DNA of 64,000 bases from Euryodendron excelsum (Eukaryota; Streptophyta; Magnoliopsida; Ericales; Pentaphylacaceae), in NCBI GenBank assembly GCA_033060915.1, contig CM065392.1, positions 9,818,501 through 9,882,500 of the forward strand, in the 5' to 3' direction. Below, piece after piece: positions 1 to 10,560 of this stretch. The position numbers and the translations under genes were made by a program. Under the pieces are notes generated by a model. That model was not told where the DNA came from. It searched no databases and saw only the letters and a list, made by a program, of their open reading frames with translations. The first letter of the stretch is position 1. Every line of letters starts with the position of its first letter.

Positions 1-2000
1 AAAAGTTTAGAAAATAAGGAAGTTTTGAAAATAAGAAACTTTTGAGTTTAGAAAGTTTTGAAATTTGGAAAAATTTGAAGTTTTAGGAAAGTTTAGAATT
101 TAGAAAGTTTTAGATTTGGAAAGCCTTAACTTAAGAAAGTTTTGAACTTGGAAGGCTTTGGATTTGGAAAGACTTTGAAATTTAGAAAGTTTAAGATTTA
201 GAAAGTTTTAGAGTCTTGGAAGATCTTGAGATTAGGAAAGGTTTGAGTTCAGGAAAGGTTTGAAAACTTAGATTTGGAAAGAGGTAAAATTAGGATAGGG
301 TGGAATTAGGAAAGATTTGAAAGCTTAATGTTTAAAGAAAGATTTGAAAGTTTTGGAAAATTTATGGTTTAGGAAGGTGGGAAATTAGGAGAGAGTTGAA
401 TTTAGGAAAGATTGAGTTTTAAAAATTAGGAAAGATTTTTATGTTCAAGTTTTGGAAACTTAAAATTTAGGAAAGTTGAAGATTAGGAAGGGATTGGATT
501 TTGTTTCTAAAAGAGAAAGTTTGATTCCGTTTCCAAAAATGGAGGATTGGATTTGGTTTCCTAAACGGGTAGATTGGATTTGGTTTCTTAAAGGGAAGAT
601 AGGATTTGGCAAGCATTTGGAAAGGGAAATTTTAGAAACCCTAGATTTGGAAGACTATAGTTTTGACGTAGAAAATATGTTTTTGAAAATATGTAATTTT
701 GATGTAGAAAACAAGGGGTTTCAGAAACCTAAGTTTTAAGGCAAGTTTGAAAAACATGTTTTTGGGAAGAAAATTAGGGTTTCGTAATTGTTAGCTCTAG
801 GGCTTGACTTGGGCATCAAGAAAAAGAGATTTTTGGAAAGTGCGTTTTTGAAAGATTTTAAAAGGAAAATCCTATAGAGGAGTTTCTAGAAGGAAGATTT
901 TGGGAAGAGAGTTTTTAGAAAGATTTTTAAGGAACGTTTTTAGAAAGTGGATTTTGGAGAGAGTATTTTGGAAAGGAGTCGAAAATGAGAGTTTTGAAAA
1001 ATAGATTTTGGGAGGGAGTTTTTGAAAATAACTTTGGAAAGGAAAGTTTTAGGAAAGTATGTTGAAAAGAGATTTTTAGGAAGAGATTTTTAAAAAGAGA
1101 GCTTTTTGGAAAGTATAAAAACATCTCACTTTCCTAAAGCGATTCTAACCATAAGAAGGCTAGAACCACTTTAAAAAAGTGGTTTTAAAAACAACAAGGG
1201 TTAAAAATATGGACCATATTGGTCACTTTGAATGTAACACTTTCCTAAAGCAATCCTAGCCATGGAAAAGCTAGAATCACCCTAGGACTGTGATTTTGAA
1301 AACAAGTTTTGAAAAAGAGGATTTTGATGCAATTTTGAAAACAAGTTTAATGCAAACTTTGAAAACGAGTTTGAAAACAACTTTTGGAAGATGCAAGATG
1401 ATGATATGCACAATGCAAGTTTGGGATCGTGGACATACAAGGTTAAGGCTTCACCACATAATCAAGGGGGCCGAACCCACGTGGTCTCCGATTAGCCTAA
1501 AGGAAAGCCCTCTACACGGTGACCCTCCAATAGTCTAATCTTACATATGGACCAGGAATTCCCTTATTTCAAGCATGCAAAGAAAGGGGGGGAAAGAGAT
1601 GGGGGATTAAAATAGAGAAAACTCAAGTGGGTTAGGAGAGAGAAGAGAGAGGGGGAAGTGCGAAAATTTAAAGAGAAAGCCTACCATATGTCTTCTTTAT
1701 TTTGCGCCCCTTGCTTGTCTTCGGTCTTCATCTTCACTTCAGTCTTGATCTTCGAGGGCTCTTCTTTGATCTTCAAGGCTTCGGTTTGCAGCTCTTCAAG
1801 TCTTCAAAGGAGGATTGATGCTAGTGTATAAGTGTATGGGGATGTGTATGAGTGTATAGGAGGCTAGGGTTTAGTATATGGTGGCTAGGGTTTGGAAAAC
1901 CTAAGGAAGCTAAGGTTTAGGGAGTGTTCGAGTTCTGTATATCGAATATTGGTGTTTTTAGACTGAGCTTGCGAACCTCTTTCATGCTGGAAGAGGCTCT

Positions 2001-2010
2001 GTATTTATAG
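2001..2010 (-). promoter_or_regulatory. TATA box of giant LTR A1
   Basis: Minus strand CTATAAATAC. The same TATAAATAC lies at the equivalent place in copies A2 (8157-8165), A3 (minus, 18413-18423) and the solo LTR (43904-43912), each just downstream of a GGCGCC-rich segment. This fixes the transcriptional sense of the family as TGTAAGC to GCAACA. Confidence 0.6.
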
Positions 2011-2439
2011 AGAGAGGAATGCACTGGCGCCTGTTGTAGTGGCGCCAGGCCAAACATTACACTGGCGCCACTAGGAGTGGCGCCAGGCCATTTTTTGGCT
2101 TGGCGCCACTACTAGTGGTGCCAGCCATTTAAGAAATGTTTAAGGTCGGCAAGCAACATATCTTTGACTAGATATGGGCACCTGTACTAGTGACTACCAT
2201 ATAATTTTCAGCTTGGCTTCACTAGGAGTGACTCTGGAAAGTCCGGGAATGATTTAAGGGACCGGGAATGGCCCGGAAGGCTAGAAAAGAGCAAGAACAC
2301 TTAAAATGGTGTCCCGGAGGTATTTGACTTGAAAAATGAAGATAGGATGTGTCGGAAGGGTTGACCGGGCCTTTAGGGGCAAAGCGGTCAATCGGGCCAG
2401 AAAGCTACCGGGACGGACTTGGACTGTCCCAGAAGGAGA

Positions 2440-2900
2440 CTTGAGATTTGGAAACATTATTCAGAATGTTTCCAAAGGTTGCCGGTTTGATACCCAGAGC
2501 CGGTGTGGTCGGAAAAGGTGGCCGGCCCTCCAGGGGCAAAACGGTCATTTTGCACCGGGTTTGCCGGAATTGACTCAGAATGATTCGGGAAGGTAGAAGA
2601 AGGTTGAGAATACTATAAGAAGCAATCCCGGGAAGTTTCCAGTTTGATACCTAGAGCCGGTGTGGTCGAAAAAGGTGACCGGCCCACTAGGGGCAAAACG
2701 GTCATTTTGCACCGGGTTTGCCGGAGCTAACTTGGAATGATCCGAAAGGATAGAGGAAGGTCGGGAATAATATAAGAAGTATTCTTGGGAGGTTACCAGT
2801 TTGATACCCAGAGCCGGTGTGGTTCCCGAGGCATTTGGATGCCCAGGGGCAAAATGGTCATCTTGACCGGAAAGTCTCGGAAAAGGCCCAAGGGGTAGTT
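2440..2900 (-). repeat. 157-bp tandem repeat in giant LTR
   Basis: Three tandem units, with the landmark CC(G/A)GTTTGATACC starting at 2482, 2639 and 2796 (period 157). Each unit carries a gene-like string (AGAGCCGGTGTGGT, AGGGGCAAAA, GGTCATTTT) but no conserved reading frame. Related arrays lie at 7490-7740 (+), 18880-19270 (-) and 43190-43470 (+). Confidence 0.7.
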
Positions 2901-3320
2901 TGGTCATTTTTCACCAAAGTGGGCTAGCAGGTACTAGTGTTGACCTTGGTTTTGAGTGTTTCCGCCACTCTGACAGTGGTCGTCGTGACACAAGAGTTTG
3001 TTGGCAATTCCCTATATTGACCTGTTTGCGAGTATTTCCGCTACTCTGACGATTGTGATGTTTACGAGTAGTTTCGCTACTCTGACGGTTCGTGATCATT
3101 CCCGAGACTACCTGATCTCGGGAAGCTGCTAAAGGGACTTAGCACTTGAGAAGTCAACTTTCTCGAAAGGCGTGCCTAAATGGACATTTCTGCATTGGCG
3201 GGCTAGTAGGCGCCAAAGGTGGACCGTTCTACCATCTAGGGGACTTGGGGTCTCGTCCCGGTTGACAGGTTTAAAGGGACTTACCGTTTCGAAGATATTT
3301 TCTTCAAAAAACGTGTTGGA

Positions 3321-4080
3321 CCGTCTTGAGGAATAAACTGTCTCGAGAGAGGGATTGGAAATGGGACTTACCGTCTTCGAAAAGACGTGCCGGACTTGGA
3401 ACCGTCTCGAGGAATAAACTGTCTCGAGAGAGGATTGAAAAGGAGACTTATCGTCTTCAGAAAGACGTGCTTGACTTGGAACCATCTCGAGCAATAAACT
3501 GTCTAGAGAGAAGGATTGGAAAGGGGACTTACCATCTTGGAAAAGACGTGCCTGACTTGGAACTGTCTCGAGAGAGGGATTGGAAAGGGGACTTACCGTC
3601 TTCGAAAAGACGTGCCTAACTTGGAACCGTCTCGAGGAATAAACTGTCTCAAGAGAGGGATTAGAAAGGGGACTTACCGTCTTCAAAAAGACGTGCCTGA
3701 CTTGGAACCGTCTCGAGCAATAAACTGTCTAGAGAGAGGGATTGGAAAGGGGACTTACCGTCTTCGAAAAGACGTGCCTGACTTGGAACCTTCTCGAGGA
3801 ATAAACTGTCTCGAGAGAGGGATTGGAAAGGGGACTTACCGTCTTTGAAAAGACGTGTCTGATTTGGAACCGTCTCGAGGATTAAACTGTCTCGAGAGAG
3901 GGATTGGAAAGGGGACTTACCGTCTTCGGAAAGACGTGCCTGACTTGGAACTGTCTCGAGGAATAAACTGTCTTGAGAGAGGGATTGGAAAGGGGACTTA
4001 CTGTCTTCGGAAAGACGTGCCTGATTGGAGTAGATTTACCGTCTCGAGGAATCATCTGTCTCGAGAGAGGGGTTGGAGTT
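3321..4080 (-). repeat. 81-bp minisatellite in giant LTR A1
   Basis: About nine to ten units with period 80-81 bp, for example unit starts at 3626 and 3707. Each unit holds the XhoI-type palindrome TCTCGAGA and a second arm pair GTCTTCGAAAAGAC. Because 81 is divisible by three, chance ORFs run through the array with a 27-residue peptide period (containing INCLERGIGKGTY). I regard these as non-coding by-products: they occur in several frames and both strands and have no partner elsewhere. Confidence 0.8.
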
Positions 4081-4276
4081 GGGATTAGGAAGAACAATGC
4101 CCCTAAGGGCATTTTGGTCATATTACCTCTATTTGGGCCTGGCAGGCTCGCGAAGCGATGGACAGACAGGATTTGGACTTAGAAAGTTAGTTTCGAGTGG
4201 AATATGCCCACAATGACTTGAACACAAGTTTGGACGGAGTGTAGACTGTCGAGCGGTCAAAAATGGGGTGCTTACA

Positions 4277-4463
4277 CTCATACTGAACATTGAGTATTCT
4301 GTTTTAGCTATTTAAACCATATTTGCTCTCTGTCCAATTGAGTTTTCTCATTCTAGTTTAGAGCTTGCTCATAATTGTTATATATCTTACTATTGCAAAA
4401 AGTTGTTTTAAAATTTTTTAAAATCCAATTCAACCCACCTCTTGGGTTGCTTTCTAGACAACA
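4277..4463 (+). mobile_element. Copia-type LTR 3' end remnant
   Basis: The stretch CAATTCAACCCACCTCTTGG followed shortly by a ...GACAACA end resembles the 3' end of SIRE/TAR-like Ty1/copia LTRs. No primer-binding site follows, so it would be a 3' LTR or solo remnant. Only about 190 bases survive next to giant LTR A1. Identification is by recollection of the family and moderate at best. Confidence 0.4.
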
Positions 4464-5094
4464 ATTCAATTCAATGATAATTAACCCTATAATTATAGTC
4501 TAATTAAAGTTATAGATTTATACGATTGATTTGTGCAATCTCTACACCAAACTAGGGCATGTGCATAAAGATTACCAAACATAGTCAAGAATCTAAATTT
4601 TCTCAAAGATCTAGAGTTAAATTGCTAAGAATTAAGATATTTGCAAGATGAAACAATGATAAACCCATTACCTACATTGAAAAGCTTGAGATCCTTGGAT
4701 GATCTTCACAATTAGACCTAAGAAAAGAATAAACTACTTGAATCCATAAGAAATTGAATTGACTCCATGAAAATTATGCTTGATTATAATGAAAATGAAG
4801 ATCCACAAAGAAATATGGAGTTTCTCTCTCTAAAACTACTCATACCATTCTCTGAAAACTCTAAAAATATGTAAAATAAGCTGAGATCTCCAATTTTTGG
4901 CCCAAAATGGCCTTAAATAGTTAGAAACAAAACAAAGATAGGTAAAGCATTTGAATGCTCTCGAGTGTCTGAACAGTTGTTCAGACACCTATTGAACGAT
5001 TATCGAATGGGAAATGCAAGCCTCTAAATCTCTTTCTAGCTATCGAACTTGAATTGAACAGCAAAATAAGCTCTTTATATCTCCACCACTGATT
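4464..5094 (-). mobile_element. Fragment of an Athila-like LTR (X family)
   Basis: Resembles parts of the LTR at 58252-59761 in the same strand sense: both contain a GATT..TGTGCAA..C stretch followed by CATGCATAAA / GTGCATAAAG, TTACCAAACATAGTCAA and, further on, a CpG-containing TTCGAA/TCGAAC segment upstream of the promoter. Truncated at both ends. It contains a perfect 10-bp stem hairpin at 4965-4988. Confidence 0.4.
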
Positions 5095-6411
5095 TCACTT
5101 CATAAATGTTGTTTAAACCTCCAATTTATGTTTTGTTATAATTAGGATACGTAGTAATTAGGAAAGGAATTATTGAAGTTGATGCTTGTATTGTTTAAAC
5201 CTTTGTAGGTAAAGGAATGGAGCTAAAAAGGATGTTGAATGCATAATTCACTATTACGGTCATTTGGATGCCGTTCAGCTGTTAGTTACAGCAGAAAGAG
5301 AAGCCTGCAGAAGTTGACAACTGAAGCCATCATTTGAATGTCATTTGGACGACGGCCAGAGATTCAGTAAGTTGTTTCAAACTTGCACTGGTCATCTGAA
5401 CGCCATTCGGATGTTGAATGATTGTTGTTTGGATGACCAAATATACCTTGTTTTGGTCGTTCGGATGACCAATGAAGGATTTCTCAGGATTTTAGATCTC
5501 ATCATTCAGATGTTGAAAATTACACTAGTATGGTCATTCGGACGATGACCCAACCCAACTTCAAACTTTGTTGTTTCCTTTTGGTTTAGGACTCTAGATT
5601 AGCACATAAATACTTGTAATTATCCCCAGAGGAAGGGAGTTCATTTTTGGAGTACTTTAAAGGAGATTTTGAAGGTTATTGAAGACTTGTAAAGGTTTTC
5701 TTTTAATCTTTATGAATTTATCAACAATTCCAATCATGAATTCAAACATGTTCTTCATTGTGGTGTTTCACTAAACCTAATCTTGAGTTCAATTATGATG
5801 GATGCTTGATGTAACCTTGGTGAATCATTAAGATTCTATGGTTTTGAATGGTTACATATTTTGTCAAGTTGAAAGTTGTTGATTTTATATAATCTTGATC
5901 TATTAAAAACAAGAGGTATGTGACTATGTTATTGAGTTGTAATACACAAACTAGGGTTTGGGATTATAGTTACTTGAATTGATGGTATGAACACTTGAAA
6001 CAAGATAGTGTGAAATAAGGTTCGAGAATCAAGGGCTTGGGTTTTAAAGCTTCATCTTACGAATCAAAGGCTTATGACAAAGCCAATGATTTGAGTTATA
6101 AAAAGGAATCTTAATGAGATGCTAAGGGCATCGGCATTGGGATTAATTGACTGCAACATTTCCATTCATCAATCACAAGTTTAGCTTTTATTTCTATTTT
6201 AGTTAGTACTCATCTCTCAACTCATCAATTTTTGGTTTACTTTCACTTCACTTTGATAGATTTATTAGTTTCCGTGCAGAAGAATTGTTGTTTTTACCTA
6301 TTAAGTTGACTCAATTTAGTCCCTATGGATCAATCTCGAACTTCACCTAGTTATTACTATATCACAACTGCACATTGGCGAATATCAATCGCAATACTTT
6401 GGAGTGATTAG
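5095..6411 (+). mobile_element. Athila-like LTR, Y family, followed by PBS
   Basis: An inverted, diverged copy of the LTR at 53090-54345. Shared blocks include AACTAAAAAGGATGTT-like sequence, the CATTTGGACG/CATTCGGATG cluster, TTTGTTGTTTCCTTTTGGTTT, ATAAATACTTGTAATTATCC (TATA region, mutated to CATAAATA here) and the segment TATCAATCGCAATA..GGAGTGAT at the 3' end. It is followed by a degenerate PBS, so it is a 5' LTR. The left boundary is uncertain because it abuts another LTR fragment. Confidence 0.6.
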
Positions 6412-6414
6412 TTT

Positions 6415-6433
6415 TTGGTGTCGTTGCTAGGGA
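6415..6433 (+). other. Degenerate Ty3/gypsy primer-binding site
   Basis: TTTGGTGTCGTTGCTAGGGA resembles the TGGCGCCGTTGCCGGGGA-type site that I recall for Athila/Tat elements. It lies a few bases after the LTR end at about 6411, where a PBS belongs. Confidence 0.5.
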
Positions 6434-7060
6434 CTTAAAAGGCACAACTTGGTAAGCAAGCAATCTTGAAATTGCGAGCAGATAAATAAATACTTCACAA
6501 AAACATAGAGAGAGCAAGGAAAGCATCGGCTAAGGCTATTGGTAACTTCATGTATCACTTATAGTTGTATGCATGTCAGATTTAGATTTTTCTTTTCTTT
6601 CTTTTCTACGTGTTTTTAGGATAGTTGCATTTGACTCATTTAGTTTCTTTCTCAGAAGGAGGGGGATATAGAGGTGACTATGATTTTTGTGATACATGTT
6701 TACAGGTGGTTTTGCTTTGCATAAGGAGATTGGAGGCAAGGATAAAGATTTTAAAAGTCTACGAGAATCAGTGAATATTTATATGGAGATTGGAGGGTTT
6801 TGATGGATGAAAAATCAATGGAACGACACTTTATGGATTTTCTTGTTGATTAGGACATTGGATTGTCTTTTACATGTGTATTGCATATGTTACTCATCGT
6901 ACTTTATGAAGTCGTGATAGACTTGACTTTGTAATGATTATTATTCTTCCAAGGGTGTGTTAAGTTCGAATATCTTTTTTGTGTGTTTATCTTTATTTGT
7001 AAACATGACTAACATTTATTTTGCAAATGTTTTGTATTTAAAAAAAAAAAAAAAAACATG
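6434..7060 (+). mobile_element. Retroelement internal sequence, non-coding
   Basis: AT-rich leader-like sequence downstream of the PBS, ending in an A-run at 7039-7056. No conserved coding domain is seen; gag and pol are absent. It may also include sequence that normally precedes the accessory ORF, since that ORF's reading frame resumes at about 7061. Confidence 0.4.
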
Positions 7061-8156
7061 TGACAGGCCAAGGAGCATTCCATGTGAATGTACTTGAGAT
7101 GTACAAAAGAGGTTTGTGTATTAGGCAATCCCTAGAATGATCGCAACCCGTTAGAGTAACGAAAATACTTGTAAACATCGCAGCCGTCAAAGTGGCGGAA
7201 ACACTCATAAACAGGTGGATACAGGGAATTGCCAGCAAACCCCTATATCACAGGACCACCGTCAGAGTGACGGAAACACTCAAAACCCAGGTCGACACCG
7301 GTGCCTACTAGTCCACTTCGGTGAAAAATGACCAAACTGTCCTTAGGGCCATTTTCGGCACGTTTCTCGAGAAAGTACATACGTTCTCAGAATGGTAAGT
7401 CCACCCTTCCAAGAGTGTCTTAAAGACAATTCAACATGATTAGGTGTCTTCTAGTCAGTTTCGGGCCAATTCCGAGACATTCAAGTTAAGATGACCATTT
7501 TGCCCCTAGGCATCCGAATGCCCTGGGAACCACACCGCCTCTGGGTATCAAACCGGTAACCTTCGAGAATGCTTCTTATACTATTCCTGACCTTCCATTA
7601 CCTTTCCGAGTCATTCCAAGTTAGTTCCAGCAAACCCGGTGCAAAATGACCTTTTTGCCACTAGTGGGCCGGTCGCCTTTTCCAACCACACCAGCTCTAG
7701 GTATCAAACCAGTTACCTCTAGAAACATTTTAAGTAATGTTTCCTAACCTTGAGTCTTCTTCCAGAACGTTCTGAGTCCATCCCGGTAGCTTTCTAGCCC
7801 AATTGACCATTTTGCCCCTAATGGCCAGTTCAACTCCTTTAACACGTTTTGACATCATTTTTCAAGTCTACTACCCCCGAGACACTGTTCTAAGGGTTCC
7901 TGTCTTTTTTTGGCTTTCCGAGACGTTCTTGACCCCTTTAATTCATTCCCGAACCTTTCGGAGTTACTCCTAGTGAACCTAGGCTAAAAATTGCATGGTT
8001 GTCACTAGTACAAGTGCCCAAATCTTCTAAAGATGCGTTGTTTGCCGACCTTAAAACTTTCCTAAGTGGCTGGCGCCAAGCCAAATTTTAGCCTAGCGCC
8101 ACTAAAAGGATTTTTTGCCTGGCGCCACTGCAACAGGTGCTTGTTATTCCTTTGTC

Positions 8157-8165
8157 TATAAATAC
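8157..8165 (+). promoter_or_regulatory. TATA box of giant LTR A2
   Basis: TATAAATAC, about 35-90 bases downstream of two GGCGCC palindromes and an AGCGCC variant. Same position and context as in the other giant LTR copies. Confidence 0.6.
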
Positions 8166-9059
8166 AGACCCTCTTCCGGCGTGGAAAGGGTCTGCAAACT
8201 CAATCTAAAAACTCTCTTCTTTGATATACAGAGCTCGTAGCCTCCCCAAACAATAGTATTCTTTAGGTTTCCGTAAACCCTAGCCTCCATACACAAACCC
8301 TAGCCCCCATATACCAACCCTAACTCACATATACTCCTATACACTCCTACACTAGCCTCTAAAGCCTCCATTGGAGACTTGAAGTGCTGTAATTTTGAAA
8401 CTCCCGAAGATCGAGACAAGCCCTTGAAGACTAACGCAAAGCAAAGCCAGGACCAAAGCAAAAAAGCAAATAAAAGCAAGCAAAATAAGAAGATACAAGG
8501 TAGGCTTTCTTTTTACGTTTACGCAATTCCCCCTCTGTCTTCTCTCTCTGAATCCACTTGGGTTTTTTTCTATTTTAATCCCCCATCTCATTCCCCTCCT
8601 TTCTTGCATGCTTGAAATAAGAGACTTCCCGGTCCATGTGTAGGATTAGGCTATTGAAGGTTACCGTGTCGTGGGCTTTCTCCTAGTCTAACCAGAGATC
8701 ACGTGAGTTCGGCCCCCTTGATTATGTGGTGAAGTCTTAACCTTGTATGTTCACGACCCCAACTTGCATTGTGCATATCATGATCTTGCATTCCTTCAAA
8801 ATTCGTTTTCAAACTTGTTTTTCAAAACTTGCATCAAAATTGTTTTCAAACTTGCATCAAAATCTTCTTTTTCCAAAATTGTTTTCAAAATCACAATCCT
8901 AGAGTGATTCTAGCCTTTTCCATGGTTAGGGTTGCCTTAGGAAAGTGTTACATTTAAAGTGATCAATATGGTCCATATTTTCAAATCCTTGTTATTTTCA
9001 AAACCACTATCTTAGAGTAGTTCTAGCCTTCTTATGGTTAGAATTGTTTTAGAAAAGTG

Positions 9060-10560
9060 AGATATTTTTATGGACTTTCTAAAAACTCTCTTTTCAAATC
9101 TCTCTTTCTAAAAAATCTCTTTTCCAATACACTTTCTAAAAATTTTCTCTAATCTCCTTTTCAAAATTCTTTTCCAAAATTGCTTTATAAAAATTCCCTT
9201 CATGAAACTTACTTTCTTAAAAACTTCTTTTCAAACTCCTTCCCAAAAAGCTCTTTTCGAAATTCACTTTTTAGAAACACTCCCTAAGTTTCCTTCCTAA
9301 CAACTTTTTCCAAAAATCTTTTTCCTAAAAACTCCTTCCAAAAATCTCTTTCCTAAAAACTCCTTCCAAAAATCCTTTTCCAAAAACTCTCTTTTCAAAA
9401 TTCACCTTCCAAAAACTCCTTTCTAAGATTTCCTTCGAAAAATCTTTCTTTCCAAAATCTCTTTCCTTGAAGCTTAAGTCAAACCCTGGAGCCATAATTA
9501 GGAAACCCTAATTTTCTTTCCTAAAACATAATTTCTAATCTTGCCTCAAAACCTAGGTTTTCAAAATCTCCCTTTTCTTACATCAAAATCATAAATTTTC
9601 TAAACTTATTTTTACGCCAAAACTATAGATCCTGAAAATCTAGGATTTCCAAAAGTTCACCTTCCAAATCCATGTCAAATCCAATTTTCCCTTTAGGAAA
9701 CCAAATCCAATCTTCCCATTTGAGAAATTAGATCCAATCCTTCGTTTTTGTAAACAAAATCAAAACACTTCTTCTTAAAAACAAAATCCAAATCTTTACT
9801 AATCTCAATCTTTCCTAATCTCATACTTTCTTAAACCTTAAGTATCCAAAACTTGAACTTTTAAATCTTTTCTTAAACCTCAAGCTTCCTAATCTTCCTA
9901 ATTCAAACCTTTCCTAATTCCATACCTTTCCAAATTTTAACTTTCCAAACTTAAATCTTCAAATCTTTCTTAAACTCAAACCTTTCCTAATTCCAAGTAT
10001 TTCTAAAACTCAAACTTTGGATCTTTTTAAAATTCTAAGCTTTCTAAATTTCAAATCTTTCCAATTCCAAAACTTTCTTATTTTCTAATTCAAATCTTTC
10101 CTAAAAATCAACTCTTTTTTAAGTTGAAACTTTCTAAATTCAAAACTTTACAATTTTAAACCTTTCCTATTTCAAAACATCCTAATTTCTAAACTTTTCA
10201 ATTTTAATTCTTCCCTAATTCAAAACTTTCCTAAATCGAATCTTTCCTAAAATGAAACTTTCCTATTTTGAAACTTCCCTAATTTGAACCTTTCTTAAAT
10301 CCAATCTTTTTCTAATCTCTCGAGTCCAATATTCGAGTCAAATCTTTATTAATCTCAAGTCCTTCCTAAATCCTATATTTCTTAAGTGTAGGTTACCTAA
10401 ATCTCAATCTTTCCAAAGCAAGTCCAAATCCTTCTTCCAAGTTCTATCTCTCCAAATCAAAGTTTAATCCTTTCAATTCCAAATTCCAAATTCCAAATTT
10501 CTATTCTAAGTTCAAATCAAATCATTTTTCCAATCAAAATCTCTTTTCCAAATCAAACAT
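9060..10560 (+). repeat. G-depleted pyrimidine-rich degenerate repeat tract
   Basis: About 1.5 kb of loose 15-17-bp repeats of the type TTTCCTAAATTCAAAAC. G is nearly absent over long stretches; 9781-9840 contains none. Corresponding tracts: 44800-46230 (+) and, as the complement, 1-1130 and about 15690-17520. No coding potential. Confidence 0.7.

Larger units (their letters stand above)
1..4276 (-). mobile_element. Giant Ogre/Tat-like LTR (copy A1), cut by window start
   Basis: Read on the minus strand this starts TGTAAGCACCCC at 4276 and matches the complete solo LTR at 42271-47062 block by block: 81-bp minisatellite, 157-bp repeats, GGCGCC-rich segment, TATA box, leader, then a long purine-rich (+ strand) tract. 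Its far end lies outside the window, so solo or full-length status cannot be judged. Assignment to the Tat/Ogre type rests on LTR length, TG...CA ends and conserved blocks near the LTR 3' end as I recall them from that lineage; no internal coding region is seen. All ORFs inside it look incidental. Confidence 0.75.

Noticed and set aside
3129..4182. Several overlapping ORFs on both strands encoding repetitive peptides (for example INCLERGIGKGTY)
   Set aside because: By-products of an 81-bp minisatellite inside an LTR; the period is a multiple of three, so all frames stay open by chance. The same holds at 19494-20235.
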